This document shows, piece after piece, positions 24,502-32,474 of a stretch of DNA of 64,000 bases. A model generated the notes under the pieces. The model saw only the letters and a program-made list of their open reading frames with translations, was not told the DNA's origin and ran no database searches. The position numbers and the translations under genes were made by a program. The DNA comes from UBA1765 sp045615885 (GTDB lineage: Bacteria; Fibrobacterota; Fibrobacteria; Fibrobacterales; Fibrobacteraceae), in the NCBI GenBank assembly GCA_045615885.1, contig JAZLFR010000080.1, positions 1 through 64,000 of the forward strand. Reading direction: 5' to 3'. How positions within the stretch are numbered: the first letter of the stretch is position 1; each line of letters begins with the position of its first letter.

Positions 24502-25617
24502 ATGAATAAAGTTCCGTATTATCCTTTTGAACGAGTGAACGCTTCGTATGGCGATGCGTTGTCGAATGCTTTTGCCCGCGTGCTGAAATCGGGCTGGTTT
24601 ATTCGCGGTGGCGAGGTGGCTAATTTTGAAAATCAGTTTGCTGCTTTTTGCGGTGCTTCGAATTGCGTAGGCGTAGGTAACGGCCTGGAAGCGCTTTCCT
24701 TGATTTTGAAGGGCTATATTGAACTAGGCCGCTTGCAGCCGGGCGACTATGTTGTTGTGCCAAGCAATACCTTTATCGCGACATGGCTTGCCGTGAAGGC
24801 TGCTGGCTTGAACATTTTGCCTGCAGAACCTTGCGAGGAAACATCGCTCATCACGGCAGATTCTGTGAAAGCAGTTTTGAACAACAAGGTTAAGGCTATC
24901 ATTGCGGTGCATTTGTATGGCAGACTTTGCGAAATGGGGCCGCTTGCAGCCCTTGCCAAAGAAAGGAATTTGTTGCTGATCGAAGATGCTGCGCAGGCTC
25001 ACGGAGCATGTGTAGATGGAAGCGCTCGCCGCGCTGGTGCTTTGGGCGATGCCGCTGGCTTTAGCTTTTATCCAGGCAAGAATCTCGGCGCGCTCGGCGA
25101 CGGGGGAGCTGTCGTTACAAACGATGAAGCTCTTGCAGTTACGGTACGCAAACTTGCAAATTATGGTTCTGCGCAAAAATATGTGCACGAACTTGCTGGC
25201 GAAAATTCGAGGCTAGATGAAGTGCAGGCAGCTATCCTTGCAGAAAAGCTCCCGGCGTTGCAAGCACAAAATGCGGCAAGGCAAAAACTTGCAGCTCGCT
25301 ATTTGGCAGAAATCAAAAATCCGCTTGTTCGCTTGCCGCATCTTGATTGTGCCAAGGCGACGGAGCATGTGTGGCATATTTTTGCAGTGCACTGCGCAGA
25401 ACGCGATAGGCTAAAAGAACATCTGCTTGCAAACGGTATTGAAACGAATATCCATTACCCGATTCCTCCGCACTTGCAAGGAGCTTTCAAGGGTATGCAA
25501 TGTTCGTTCCCGGTAGCAGAGATGCTAGCTACTCAGGAACTCAGCTTGCCGCTTCATCCATTCATGACCGAAGAAGAAATCAACCAGGTCATCACTGCGG
25601 TAAACTCATTTTCCTAA
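24502..25617 (+). CDS. DegT/DnrJ/EryC1/StrS sugar aminotransferase
   Basis: 371 residues, complete. The PLP Lys is K193 in FSFYPGKNLGALGDGGAVVT; other family marks are VGVGNGLEALSLIL, VVPSNTFIATWLAV, LIEDAAQAHGA and NSRLDEVQAAIL. It belongs with the dTDP-3-keto-6-deoxyhexose 3-aminotransferases (FdtB/QdtB-like) by general phrasing, which is not proof of substrate. Starts a run with a flippase and two glycosyltransferases. No ribosome binding site is seen before the ATG; TACTTT 8 bases upstream could be a -10, giving a leaderless message. Confidence 0.9.
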   Translation: MNKVPYYPFERVNASYGDALSNAFARVLKSGWFIRGGEVANFENQFAAFCGASNCVGVGNGLEALSLILKGYIELGRLQPGDYVVVPSNTFIATWLAVKAAGLNILPAEPCEETSLITADSVKAVLNNKVKAIIAVHLYGRLCEMGPLAALAKERNLLLIEDAAQAHGACVDGSARRAGALGDAAGFSFYPGKNLGALGDGGAVVTNDEALAVTVRKLANYGSAQKYVHELAGENSRLDEVQAAILAEKLPALQAQNAARQKLAARYLAEIKNPLVRLPHLDCAKATEHVWHIFAVHCAERDRLKEHLLANGIETNIHYPIPPHLQGAFKGMQCSFPVAEMLATQELSLPLHPFMTEEEINQVITAVNSFS

Positions 25618-25636
25618 TTTCTAGTCTGTAAATTCT

Positions 25637-26902
25637 ATGCAAAACTTTTGGAAATTACTTTTTGGCTCTGCCGGCGTGACTGTTGTTCGTACGCTATGCT
25701 CGTTCCTTGTGAACAAGGCTCTTGCCGTGCTGCTCGGTCCAACGTCGTTTGCCATTGTGGGGCAGTTCCAGAATTTGATGGCTATTGGCCAGGGCACTTC
25801 GTCGCTAGCTTTGCAGAATGGCTGGGTGAGTTTGACTGCAAAGCATAAGGACAATCGCGAACAGCTTGTAGGCATTTGGCGTGCCGGTTTTAGACTCTCT
25901 GTTTTTGCGATGGTGTTCACGAGTGTATTTGCCGTGGTGTTCATGTTCATTGCTCCGCTAGAAACGCTCTTCCCCGGAATTCCGGAGCGACTTGCTCAGG
26001 CTGCCATTTTGTTTGCATTGCCTGGTATTGCAGCCTCGAATCTGACCCTTGCATGCTCTTCCGTAATGAACGGTCTTGGACGCTACAGGCGTTGGGCTAT
26101 CATTTCGCTTGGTGCAAGCATTACGCAAACTGCCTGGGTTATAATTTTACTTTATACACAAACGCTTTCCCTTCTTTCTGTAATTGCAACACAATCCATT
26201 CTTTCTGTGGCGATTGCTCTCCCGGTAGCTCGTGGCGCGGGCTTTAGAATTTCTGAATTGAAGAATGCTGCCGCATACAAGTTTGAACAGCGTAAGCCTT
26301 GGCTCAAGTTTGCCGCCATGGGCCTTATGCCGATGCTGCTTACTCCGCTTGCTCTTACGCTTGTGCGTTCCCTTATGGCTAGTCATTACAATTGGACTGC
26401 AGCGGGCCTTTGGCAGGGCGTGTACCGCATTTCCGATTTCTTTAGTGTGGCTGTTTCTTCTGCGCTCGGTGTTGTTCTTTTGCCCAAAGTATCTGCAAAT
26501 CTAGGCAAAAAAAATTTCAACAGGAATTTTTACCCGTTGCTCGTAAAAATCATGGGACTTACTGCTGTTTGCGTTGCTCTATGCATTGCTCTTCGTGGTT
26601 ACATCGTAACCATATTCCTTTCCGATGCTTTTGCCAGTGCAGAACGCATGATGCTGTGGCAGCTCGTTGGCGATTTCTTTAGGGCTGGCGGCTGGTGCTG
26701 TGCGCTCGTTTTGATAGCTCGCCAAGAAATGGCGAAGTTCCTTGTTGCCGAAACGTTCTTCCAGATTTTCTTTGTGGTTTGTTCGTTTGTCTTGATAAAT
26801 TCAATAGGATTGCTTGCTCCATCTGTTGCTTATGCAGTAGAAAATTGCTTATATTTTGTGACTACGCTGGTGCTTGTCAATACTATTAAATGGAATGATT
26901 GA
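25637..26902 (+). CDS. O-antigen/enterobacterial-common-antigen type flippase (Wzx)
   Basis: 421 residues with about 12 membrane segments and the WzxE-like opening FGSAGVTVVRTLCSFLVNKALA followed by LGPTSFAIVGQFQNL. Flips undecaprenyl-linked glycan units across the inner membrane. The next ATG overlaps the stop (TGATG). It groups with the aminotransferase upstream and two GT2 genes downstream as a glycan-assembly unit. A second, different flippase is at 40.2 kb, so two surface glycans are likely. Confidence 0.88.
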   Translation: MQNFWKLLFGSAGVTVVRTLCSFLVNKALAVLLGPTSFAIVGQFQNLMAIGQGTSSLALQNGWVSLTAKHKDNREQLVGIWRAGFRLSVFAMVFTSVFAVVFMFIAPLETLFPGIPERLAQAAILFALPGIAASNLTLACSSVMNGLGRYRRWAIISLGASITQTAWVIILLYTQTLSLLSVIATQSILSVAIALPVARGAGFRISELKNAAAYKFEQRKPWLKFAAMGLMPMLLTPLALTLVRSLMASHYNWTAAGLWQGVYRISDFFSVAVSSALGVVLLPKVSANLGKKNFNRNFYPLLVKIMGLTAVCVALCIALRGYIVTIFLSDAFASAERMMLWQLVGDFFRAGGWCCALVLIARQEMAKFLVAETFFQIFFVVCSFVLINSIGLLAPSVAYAVENCLYFVTTLVLVNTIKWND

Positions 26903-27771
26903 TGCCTCTTGTTTCTGTTCTTTTAGCTAGTTACAATCATGAACGCTTCGTGGAAGAAGCTGTTCGTTCGATCATGTCGCAAACGGGCGTGGATTTTGAA
27001 CTGATTGTGATTGACGATGGAAGTAAAGACAAGTCTCCGCAAATTTTGAAACGACTTTCGAATGAACTTGGTTTCAAATATGTTCATCGTGAAAATAGGG
27101 GCGTTGTAGCAACGTTGAACGAATTGCTTTCCCTTGCAAGTGGCAAGTATTTTTGCACCTTCGCTTCCGATGACATTATGCCGGCCGGTCGTTTGGCGGA
27201 ACAGAGTTCGTATTTGGAAAGCAATCCGCAGGCAATTGCATGCTTCGGTCAAATTAGGGCGATGGATGCAAACGGGAACGTTGAACCGAATTTTGATGCG
27301 CGCTATTTGCGCTCCATTCCGCAAGTGACTTTTGAACAGTTCTTTTTGGGGGAACGTGAATTGCACGGCTGCTCCGAAATGCTCAAGCTGCAAGACTTTA
27401 AGCAGATGGGGGGCTTTGATGCAACCATTGGGCAGGAAGATTTCCCGATGATGCTGAAACTTTTGCACAAATGCTCGCCGCTCCCCGTTGTGGCAACAGA
27501 CTGCTGCCATTACCGTATTCATGGCAATAATATGTCTGCTGCAAATACCGTGGAAAATGTCGATTTTTTGTACGGGAATATGCTCGATACTGTTGAACTT
27601 TATAGAGAGCATGCGCTATATGAAAAGGCTAAGAAACTTTGGAAGGCTAGGCATTTTTCGGCCCTAGTGAACTGCAGCAAAAGGGAAGCTTTAAAACGAC
27701 TGCCTAGACTTGCTTCCTGCACAACCTACTTTTGGCTCAGAACACTAAAGTTTTTCATTCCTCACCGTTAA
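26902..27771 (+). CDS. Family 2 glycosyltransferase
   Basis: About 289 residues. GT2 opening VSVLLASYNHERFVEEAVRS, the first Asp pair (IVIDDGSKDKS) and the metal site FASDDIM, then the acceptor loop MGGFDATIGQEDFPMML (ED motif). ATG at 26902 overlaps the flippase stop. Cytoplasmic or membrane-peripheral; sugar specificity unknown. The C terminus is Arg/Lys-rich and may touch the membrane. Confidence 0.92.
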   Translation: MPLVSVLLASYNHERFVEEAVRSIMSQTGVDFELIVIDDGSKDKSPQILKRLSNELGFKYVHRENRGVVATLNELLSLASGKYFCTFASDDIMPAGRLAEQSSYLESNPQAIACFGQIRAMDANGNVEPNFDARYLRSIPQVTFEQFFLGERELHGCSEMLKLQDFKQMGGFDATIGQEDFPMMLKLLHKCSPLPVVATDCCHYRIHGNNMSAANTVENVDFLYGNMLDTVELYREHALYEKAKKLWKARHFSALVNCSKREALKRLPRLASCTTYFWLRTLKFFIPHR

Positions 27772-27801
27772 ACAATCTTTCCCATATTTGAACTAACGCA
27801 T

Positions 27802-28485
27802 ATGATTTCTGTCTGCATGCCAACTTACAATGGAGCCCGTTTTATTAAGGCCCAGGTCGAGAGCATTTTGCCGCAGCTGAATGCAGACGATGAACTCGTT
27901 GTTTCTGACGATGGTTCTACGGACGATACGCTCACTATTCTCCAGGATTTTGGTGATCCGCGCATCAAAATTTTGAAGGGGAAAAATCGCCTTGGCCCTG
28001 TGTACAATTTGGAACGTGCGCTGAAAAATGCAAGTGGCGATACGATTTTTTTGGCAGACCAGGACGACATTTGGTTGCCAGGAAAGGTGGAGTCTGTTTG
28101 TGAAGCTTTGAAGCGCGACGCTCTTGTGATGCATGATGCCTATGTTCTAAAGAATGGCAAGCGCGCCTGTACTCTTTCTTCTTTGCGCCCGCATTGCAAG
28201 GGTGCGTTTGCAAACTGGGTGCGCAATACTTATACCGGTTGCTGCATGGCTTTTAGGAGTGAAGTTTTATCTTCGGCATTGCCGTTTCCGCCGCACTTGC
28301 CCATGCACGATCAATGGCTTGGGATTGTTGCCGATAAAATCTATTCTACGGGCTATGTGGAAACGCCGTTGATTGAATATCGCATTCACGATAATAATGC
28401 GACGCAGCTTATGGGGGAGAGCAAGGGGCTGTGGAAAAGGATTGAATGGCGTTTTTGGTTAATAGTTGCGATATTTAAATTTTAA
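27802..28485 (+). CDS. Family 2 glycosyltransferase (rhamnosyltransferase-like)
   Basis: 227 residues, a compact GT2: ISVCMPTYNGARFIKAQVES, VVSDDGSTDDT, metal site FLADQDDIWLP, and an HDQW box (MHDQWLGIVA) followed by YRIHDNNAT. The QDD and HDQW words are typical of rhamnosyl/alpha-galactosyl-type GT2 proteins in O-antigen clusters. Last gene of the 24.5-28.5 kb glycan run; a weak terminator follows. No Shine-Dalgarno sequence was found. Confidence 0.88.
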   Translation: MISVCMPTYNGARFIKAQVESILPQLNADDELVVSDDGSTDDTLTILQDFGDPRIKILKGKNRLGPVYNLERALKNASGDTIFLADQDDIWLPGKVESVCEALKRDALVMHDAYVLKNGKRACTLSSLRPHCKGAFANWVRNTYTGCCMAFRSEVLSSALPFPPHLPMHDQWLGIVADKIYSTGYVETPLIEYRIHDNNATQLMGESKGLWKRIEWRFWLIVAIFKF

Positions 28486-28511
28486 GCATTTTTTTTTGGA
28501 GCTTGCTCGTT

Positions 28512-28536
28512 AGCCCTTGCGCTCGTTGGGCTTTTT
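28512..28536 (+). terminator. Probable terminator of the first glycan gene run
   Basis: AGCCC, 11-base loop, GGGCT, then TTTTT. The stem is only 5 bp, so termination may be partial. It touches the stop codon of the convergent minus-strand gene. Confidence 0.5.
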
Positions 28537-29047
28537 ATGCCTGGGCTGTTTTTAGTGTGCCCCAGGCGACCTGGACGAAGGCGCCTGCAGTGACTAGGGC
28601 CTTTTGGGAGTCTTCGTAGGCTTTCAGCATGTCATTGAATTTGAAGACGTCCTTCTTTTCTTTTTTTTCGAGCAGATCCTGGCGGTAGCGTGCAACAACC
28701 GCAAGCTTTTTGCAGGAGTCGGTGAGGGCATCGAGGTATGCTGGAACTGCCTTCAAAAATTCAATTTCTTCCTTGGTCGCCTTGTTTATGTTGCCGTTTA
28801 TGAACTTCTTCTGGTCTTCGCATTGTTCCGTGAGCGTTGCCATGAAACGTTCAATGCGAATGAAATCTACCTGCGGCCAGAGCAGGCAGAATGGCCACAT
28901 TTTTTTCCAATGAAATTTGAACATGGACTCATGGGCTGCGTTTTTTGCTGTGATGAGTTCCTTGAGATTGTTAAAAATAATTGAAGATAGGCTTTTTTCG
29001 GCTTCCATGGGCCCTAATTTAAAAACTTTATTTGCCTTTTTGCTCAT
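28535..29047 (-). CDS. Conserved-looking helical protein, unknown
   Basis: 170 residues if started at 29047, 157 if at the internal ATG (MEAEKSLSS) preceded by TTAGGG; the second has the better ribosome binding site. Mostly alpha-helical and soluble, with a Trp-rich patch (FKFHWKKMWPFCLLWPQVDFI) and a Lys-rich C-terminal third (RQDLLEKKEKKDVFKFNDML). No family recognised. It faces the pair of small membrane proteins at 29.1-30.2 kb, sharing an intergenic region of only 40 bases. Confidence 0.7.
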   Translation of the reverse strand: MSKKANKVFKLGPMEAEKSLSSIIFNNLKELITAKNAAHESMFKFHWKKMWPFCLLWPQVDFIRIERFMATLTEQCEDQKKFINGNINKATKEEIEFLKAVPAYLDALTDSCKKLAVVARYRQDLLEKKEKKDVFKFNDMLKAYEDSQKALVTAGAFVQVAWGTLKTAQA

Positions 29048-29087
29048 AAGAAATTAAATTAGAACTATAAATCAAACTAGAGGATAT

Positions 29088-29657
29088 ATGAATCCAGATA
29101 AAATGAAAAAATTCAAAATTTTGCTCGTGGTCGATATTGTTCTCATTATCGCCCTCGCAGTATTGATGTTTGTGTTGAAGGGCCAGTACAACGAAACCGC
29201 AAAGCGTTTGTACAAGGACCAGAGCGGTACTTACCTTGAACTTTCCAACAAGGCTCTCCACGAACAGTGGACGTCTGTCGATCAGTTCGGCCAGGTATGG
29301 CGCCTTGTCTATGAGACTATCAATTCCAAGGACAAGTCCGAAAAGGCTTTCGATGCCCGTGTAAAGGCTATCGTTGACGACAAGGAAGCTCGTGAACGTC
29401 AGCTTTCCTTCATTTACACTGCAGCAGGCATTCCTGTTGAAGCCCAGAGCAAGTTCAGCGAACTCGGTCTTGCTGAAGGCTCCATTCTTGCAAAGGATGA
29501 AGCTGGCGTAAAGACTGTTGCCTGCGGTAAGGATTGCGCAATTACCTTCACATTTGCTGGTGGCAAGCTCAAGTCCATGGATTACAAGGCTTTGACAGAC
29601 TACGATGCAAACTCCAAGTTCACCGTTCCGGCTCCGGCCCCGTTCACTTTGGATTAA
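29088..29657 (+). CDS. Single-span membrane protein, unknown (first of a pair)
   Basis: 189 residues. One N-terminal membrane helix (ILLVVDIVLIIALAVLMFVL) after a short Lys-rich head, then a soluble domain that begins with a helical segment (YNETAKRLYKDQSGTYLELS) and ends in a small beta-like part (VACGKDCAITFTFAGG) with two Cys three residues apart, and a Pro-rich C terminus. Predicted N-in, domain in the periplasm. GAGG precedes the ATG. The following gene, 12 bases on, has the same layout, so they probably form a complex. Confidence 0.78.
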   Translation: MNPDKMKKFKILLVVDIVLIIALAVLMFVLKGQYNETAKRLYKDQSGTYLELSNKALHEQWTSVDQFGQVWRLVYETINSKDKSEKAFDARVKAIVDDKEARERQLSFIYTAAGIPVEAQSKFSELGLAEGSILAKDEAGVKTVACGKDCAITFTFAGGKLKSMDYKALTDYDANSKFTVPAPAPFTLD

Positions 29658-29669
29658 GGAGATTTTAGA

Positions 29670-30218
29670 ATGAACCCGAAAGTTATTTCAATCGCAGCAT
29701 CTGTTCTCGTTGTTCTTTTTGCAATCATGCTTTTGATGCAGAAGGGCAGCTATATGGGCCAGGCAGAAGAAAAGTATAATGAAACAACAAGCAAGAGCTA
29801 CAAGGCTTCTAGCAAGATTCTTGGCTATGTGAACTCTGCTGTAGACCAGAACCGCCTTATTTGGGGCCTTGCTACCGATGTTATGCAGAATGCCAAGAAT
29901 GCAAAGCAGCAGGCAGACCTTGAAGCCAAGTACTTCCCGAGCATCAAGGGCCAGATGAGCATTGCGACAAAGACCCGCAAGTTCTCTGCAACTTCTGACT
30001 TCTACATTGTATCTAGCTTCGACAAGGTCGAAACTGACAAGAAGACCGATGTCAAGACACTCGTAGGCTTGACTGGTGTTTCTGTGAAGGCATTGCTTGG
30101 CTATGCCGGCGCAGATGAAGAAGAAATTGATGAAGAAGAAGCCGTTGAGGAAGAAGTCGTAGAAAAGGCTCCTGCAAAGGCTAAGAAGGGCAAAAAAGGC
30201 AAGAAGGGTAAGAAGTAA
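29670..30218 (+). CDS. Single-span membrane protein with acidic and poly-Lys tail (second of a pair)
   Basis: 182 residues. N-terminal membrane helix (VISIAASVLVVLFAIMLLM), then a helical segment related in style to the previous protein (AEEKYNETTSKSYKASSK versus YNETAKRLYKDQSGTYLE), a strand-rich part, a strongly acidic run (EEEIDEEEAVEEEVVE) and a basic tail of KKGK units. Such tails are sticky and could bind peptidoglycan-linked polymers or nucleic acid; this is a guess. GGAG 8 bases before the ATG. A terminator follows, closing a two-gene operon. Confidence 0.8.
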   Translation: MNPKVISIAASVLVVLFAIMLLMQKGSYMGQAEEKYNETTSKSYKASSKILGYVNSAVDQNRLIWGLATDVMQNAKNAKQQADLEAKYFPSIKGQMSIATKTRKFSATSDFYIVSSFDKVETDKKTDVKTLVGLTGVSVKALLGYAGADEEEIDEEEAVEEEVVEKAPAKAKKGKKGKKGKK

Positions 30219-30242
30219 TTCTTCAGCTTAGTTTGCAAATGT

Positions 30243-30268
30243 AAACGCCCGCGGTAACGCGGGCGTTT
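30243..30268 (+). terminator. Intrinsic terminator of the small membrane-protein pair
   Basis: AAACGCCCGCG, loop GTAA, CGCGGGCGTTT. Perfect 11-bp stem with a GNRA tetraloop; A and T ends make it usable from both strands. Confidence 0.9.
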
Positions 30269-30318
30269 GCTGTTTTATACCTTGAGGAACATTGCATGTC
30301 GCAATGCGCTAGGCTAGA

Positions 30319-31668
30319 TTAGGCTTCTGCGGCAGACTTGAATTGCGGGCGTTCCACCTCTGCAATCCATTTTTGCACGGCTTCAATAGCCTGGTTCCCA
30401 AGAATTTCCTTCTTGTTCTTTTTCTTCATATCCATGCGGTGGGGGAGCAGGCCGAAGTTGAAGTTCATTGGCTGGAAATCTTCGTTTTCCTGAACTAGAC
30501 GGCGCAGTAGCGAGGCTATGCAGGAATCTTCAGGTAGTGGATTTTCCTTGCCATGCAAAAGTTCATTCGCCATGTTCCAGGCGGCGTACCAGCCTGTGGC
30601 AACGGCCTCTGTGTAGCCTTCTGCGCCTGTAATTTGGCCAGCGAACCAAATTGGCGGGAGTCCTTCCTTTTCTTGGATTTCAGTACGCAAACGAAGAGTT
30701 TCTGTGAGGAGCTTGGGCGATTCAATAAAGGTGTTGCGATGCATGCAGCCAAGGCGCGCAAAGCGTGCGTTCTTGAGTGCTGGAACCATCATGAAGATTT
30801 CCTTTTGCGTTCCCCATTTGAGACGTGTCTGGAAACCGACCATGTTGAAGAGTGTCTTTTCTTTGTTCTCTGCGCGAAGCTGGATTACGGCGTACCACTT
30901 TTTACCGTTGTTGCCAAGGCCGAGGCCTACCGGGCGCATCGGGCCAAAGCGTAGCGTTTCTGTACCGCGACGGGCCATTTCTTCGACTGGTAGGCAGCCT
31001 TCGAAAAGTTCGTTCTTTTCGTACGGGCGAGGCTCGATGGATTCTGCTTCGCGAAGCTTGCGCACGAATTCGTCGTAGGTTTCCTTGTCGAGCGGGCAGT
31101 TGATAAAGTCTGCTGTGTCGCCCTTTTCCCAACGGTTCATGTAGAATGCGTGGTCAAAGTCAATGGAATCTGTTTCTACGACAGGAGCGATGGCGTCAAA
31201 AAAGTGGAGACGCTTTTCGCCAAGGTGCTTGAAGATGTTGTCAGCAAGAGCGTCGCTTGCAAGAGGGCCCGCTGCAACGAGAGTTGGAATGTCACTTTCA
31301 AGAGTTAAAATTTCTTCGCGGTGCAGCGTGATGTTCTTGCATGCTGCAATGCGTTTTTCTACGGCATCGCTAAACACTTCGCGGTTTACCGTGAGGGATT
31401 CTCCTGCTGGGACTGCGGCTTCTTCGGCTGCCTGCATCAAGAAGCTGCCGAGCATGCGAAGTTCATTTTTCAAAAGTCCGTGGGCAGTCGTGTTTGCCAT
31501 GCCCTTAAAGCTGTTGGAGCATATAAGCTCAGCAAGACGCTCGCCCTTGTGAGCCGGAGTTGGGCGAACTGGGCGCATTTCATAAAGGTCAACTTCAAAA
31601 CCAAAGGAAGCAAGCTGTAATGCTGCTTCGCAACCAGAGAGGCCACCGCCAATTACACGAACTTTCAT
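30319..31668 (-). CDS. trmFO: Folate-dependent tRNA (uracil-54) methyltransferase TrmFO
   Basis: 449 residues. FAD site VIGGGLSGCEAALQLASFG at the very N terminus, then YEMRPVRPTPAHKGERLAEL, GCMHRNTFIESPKLL and the second nucleotide block WFAGQITGAEGYTEAVATGW, all diagnostic for TrmFO. Makes m5U54 in the tRNA T-loop using methylene-tetrahydrofolate. There is no Shine-Dalgarno sequence; instead TATATT lies 7 bases before the ATG on the minus strand, the same arrangement as in ruvC, suggesting a leaderless transcript. The upstream 260 bases are a repeat field. Confidence 0.96.
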   Translation of the reverse strand: MKVRVIGGGLSGCEAALQLASFGFEVDLYEMRPVRPTPAHKGERLAELICSNSFKGMANTTAHGLLKNELRMLGSFLMQAAEEAAVPAGESLTVNREVFSDAVEKRIAACKNITLHREEILTLESDIPTLVAAGPLASDALADNIFKHLGEKRLHFFDAIAPVVETDSIDFDHAFYMNRWEKGDTADFINCPLDKETYDEFVRKLREAESIEPRPYEKNELFEGCLPVEEMARRGTETLRFGPMRPVGLGLGNNGKKWYAVIQLRAENKEKTLFNMVGFQTRLKWGTQKEIFMMVPALKNARFARLGCMHRNTFIESPKLLTETLRLRTEIQEKEGLPPIWFAGQITGAEGYTEAVATGWYAAWNMANELLHGKENPLPEDSCIASLLRRLVQENEDFQPMNFNFGLLPHRMDMKKKNKKEILGNQAIEAVQKWIAEVERPQFKSAAEA

Positions 31669-31929
31669 ATATCAGAATATAGAAATAAGAGAACAGAAGA
31701 CAGAGGACAGAGAACAGAAGACAGAAGACAGAAGGAAGACGGAAGAAGATTGCAACTTACCGTGTCATGGCGAGCGAAGCGCGGCCATCTAGGGCAATGT
31801 TCTGAATCACCACGCCTACGGCTCGTGATGACAAGTTGCAAGAGAGGAGAGAAGGAAGACGGAAGCAAGTAACAAATGACAAACAACTAATAACTAGAGA
31901 CTAATAACTAGAAACTAATTCCCTTAATT
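31669..31929. repeat. Intergenic repeat field upstream of trmFO
   Basis: Gene-free. From low to high coordinate it holds GAACAGAAGACAGAGGACAG-type words, the palindromic element at 31750-31841, then GGAAGACGGAAG, CAAATGACAAACAACTAATA and ACTAGAGACTAATAACTAG words. On the minus strand the trmFO end of the field carries TTTCTATATT at 31676-31685, a likely -10 region. Confidence 0.85.
31750..31841. repeat. Palindromic MITE-like element, chimeric copy
   Basis: Bounded by 9-base perfect inverted repeats TTGCAACTT / AAGTTGCAA, with inner GTCAT / ATGAC ends. Bases 31794-31835 match 59827-59868 in reverse complement at 41 of 42 positions, and bases 31758-31790 match 59997-60029 at 31 of 33. It therefore combines one half of each of the two elements in the ruvC field. 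No open frame of use; resembles the GTCATTGCGAGC...GCAATGACA palindromes scattered in many bacteria. Confidence 0.85.
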
Positions 31930-32376
31930 CTAGTTCAAATGCATGTCCTGGTACTTGCTTGCATTGCGTTTCCAGACTCTTGTTAAAACTTCATCTACGG
32001 TTTCGCCATCTTCGAGTGCTACGGGGTCGTTTTCCATGAGCTCGTCAATTACGTGTTCGCTCTGCGTAATGCTGATCATGCCCTGGCGGAGAGCATCGAG
32101 AATTCTGCCATGTACAGATTGCGGAATGATGCTTGCTTCCATTTCGTGGAGCTCGCGAACTCGCACTGTTTCTGGATGGTGAGTCATCAAGTTTTCCATA
32201 GCCCAAATTTCAAGAGAATGTGCGAATGTTTTGTCCATGGAAATGTCATGAACATTTTCGACAAATTTATTCCAAATGCTGGATTGGCCGCTTGCGGTCG
32301 GGCAGTTACGGGAGTCTTTCAAAAACTGAAGAACCGTATTGTAGGCTTTTTGGCTTGATGCTAAAGTTTTTTCCAT
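31930..32376 (-). CDS. Unknown soluble helical protein
   Basis: 148 residues, all-helical by eye, with no signal or membrane segment. Notable words: HHPETVRVRELHEMEASIIP, HGRILDALRQGMISITQSEHVIDELMEND and EVLTRVWKRNASKYQDMH. I do not recognise a family. It lies between purH and trmFO on the same strand; a hairpin (32420-32457) separates it from purH, and a repeat field from trmFO. Weak ribosome binding site. Confidence 0.75.
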   Translation of the reverse strand: MEKTLASSQKAYNTVLQFLKDSRNCPTASGQSSIWNKFVENVHDISMDKTFAHSLEIWAMENLMTHHPETVRVRELHEMEASIIPQSVHGRILDALRQGMISITQSEHVIDELMENDPVALEDGETVDEVLTRVWKRNASKYQDMHLN

Positions 32377-32419
32377 TTGCAGCGAAATCGTCTAATAAAA
32401 ACAGTATAATTCAAGAATT

Positions 32420-32457
32420 GGAATGTCACCCAGCATATTGTGCTAAGGTGACATTCC
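32420..32457. terminator. Strong hairpin downstream of purH
   Basis: GGAATGTCACC (32420-32430) pairs perfectly with GGTGACATTCC (32447-32457), with an inner AGCA/TGCT stem. It lies 18 bases beyond the purH stop codon. The T-rich side (TTTATTTT) is on the plus strand, so for purH it may act more as a 3'-end stabiliser or Rho-independent terminator without a classical T-run. Confidence 0.6.
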
Positions 32458-32474
32458 TTTATTTTACCTATCAA

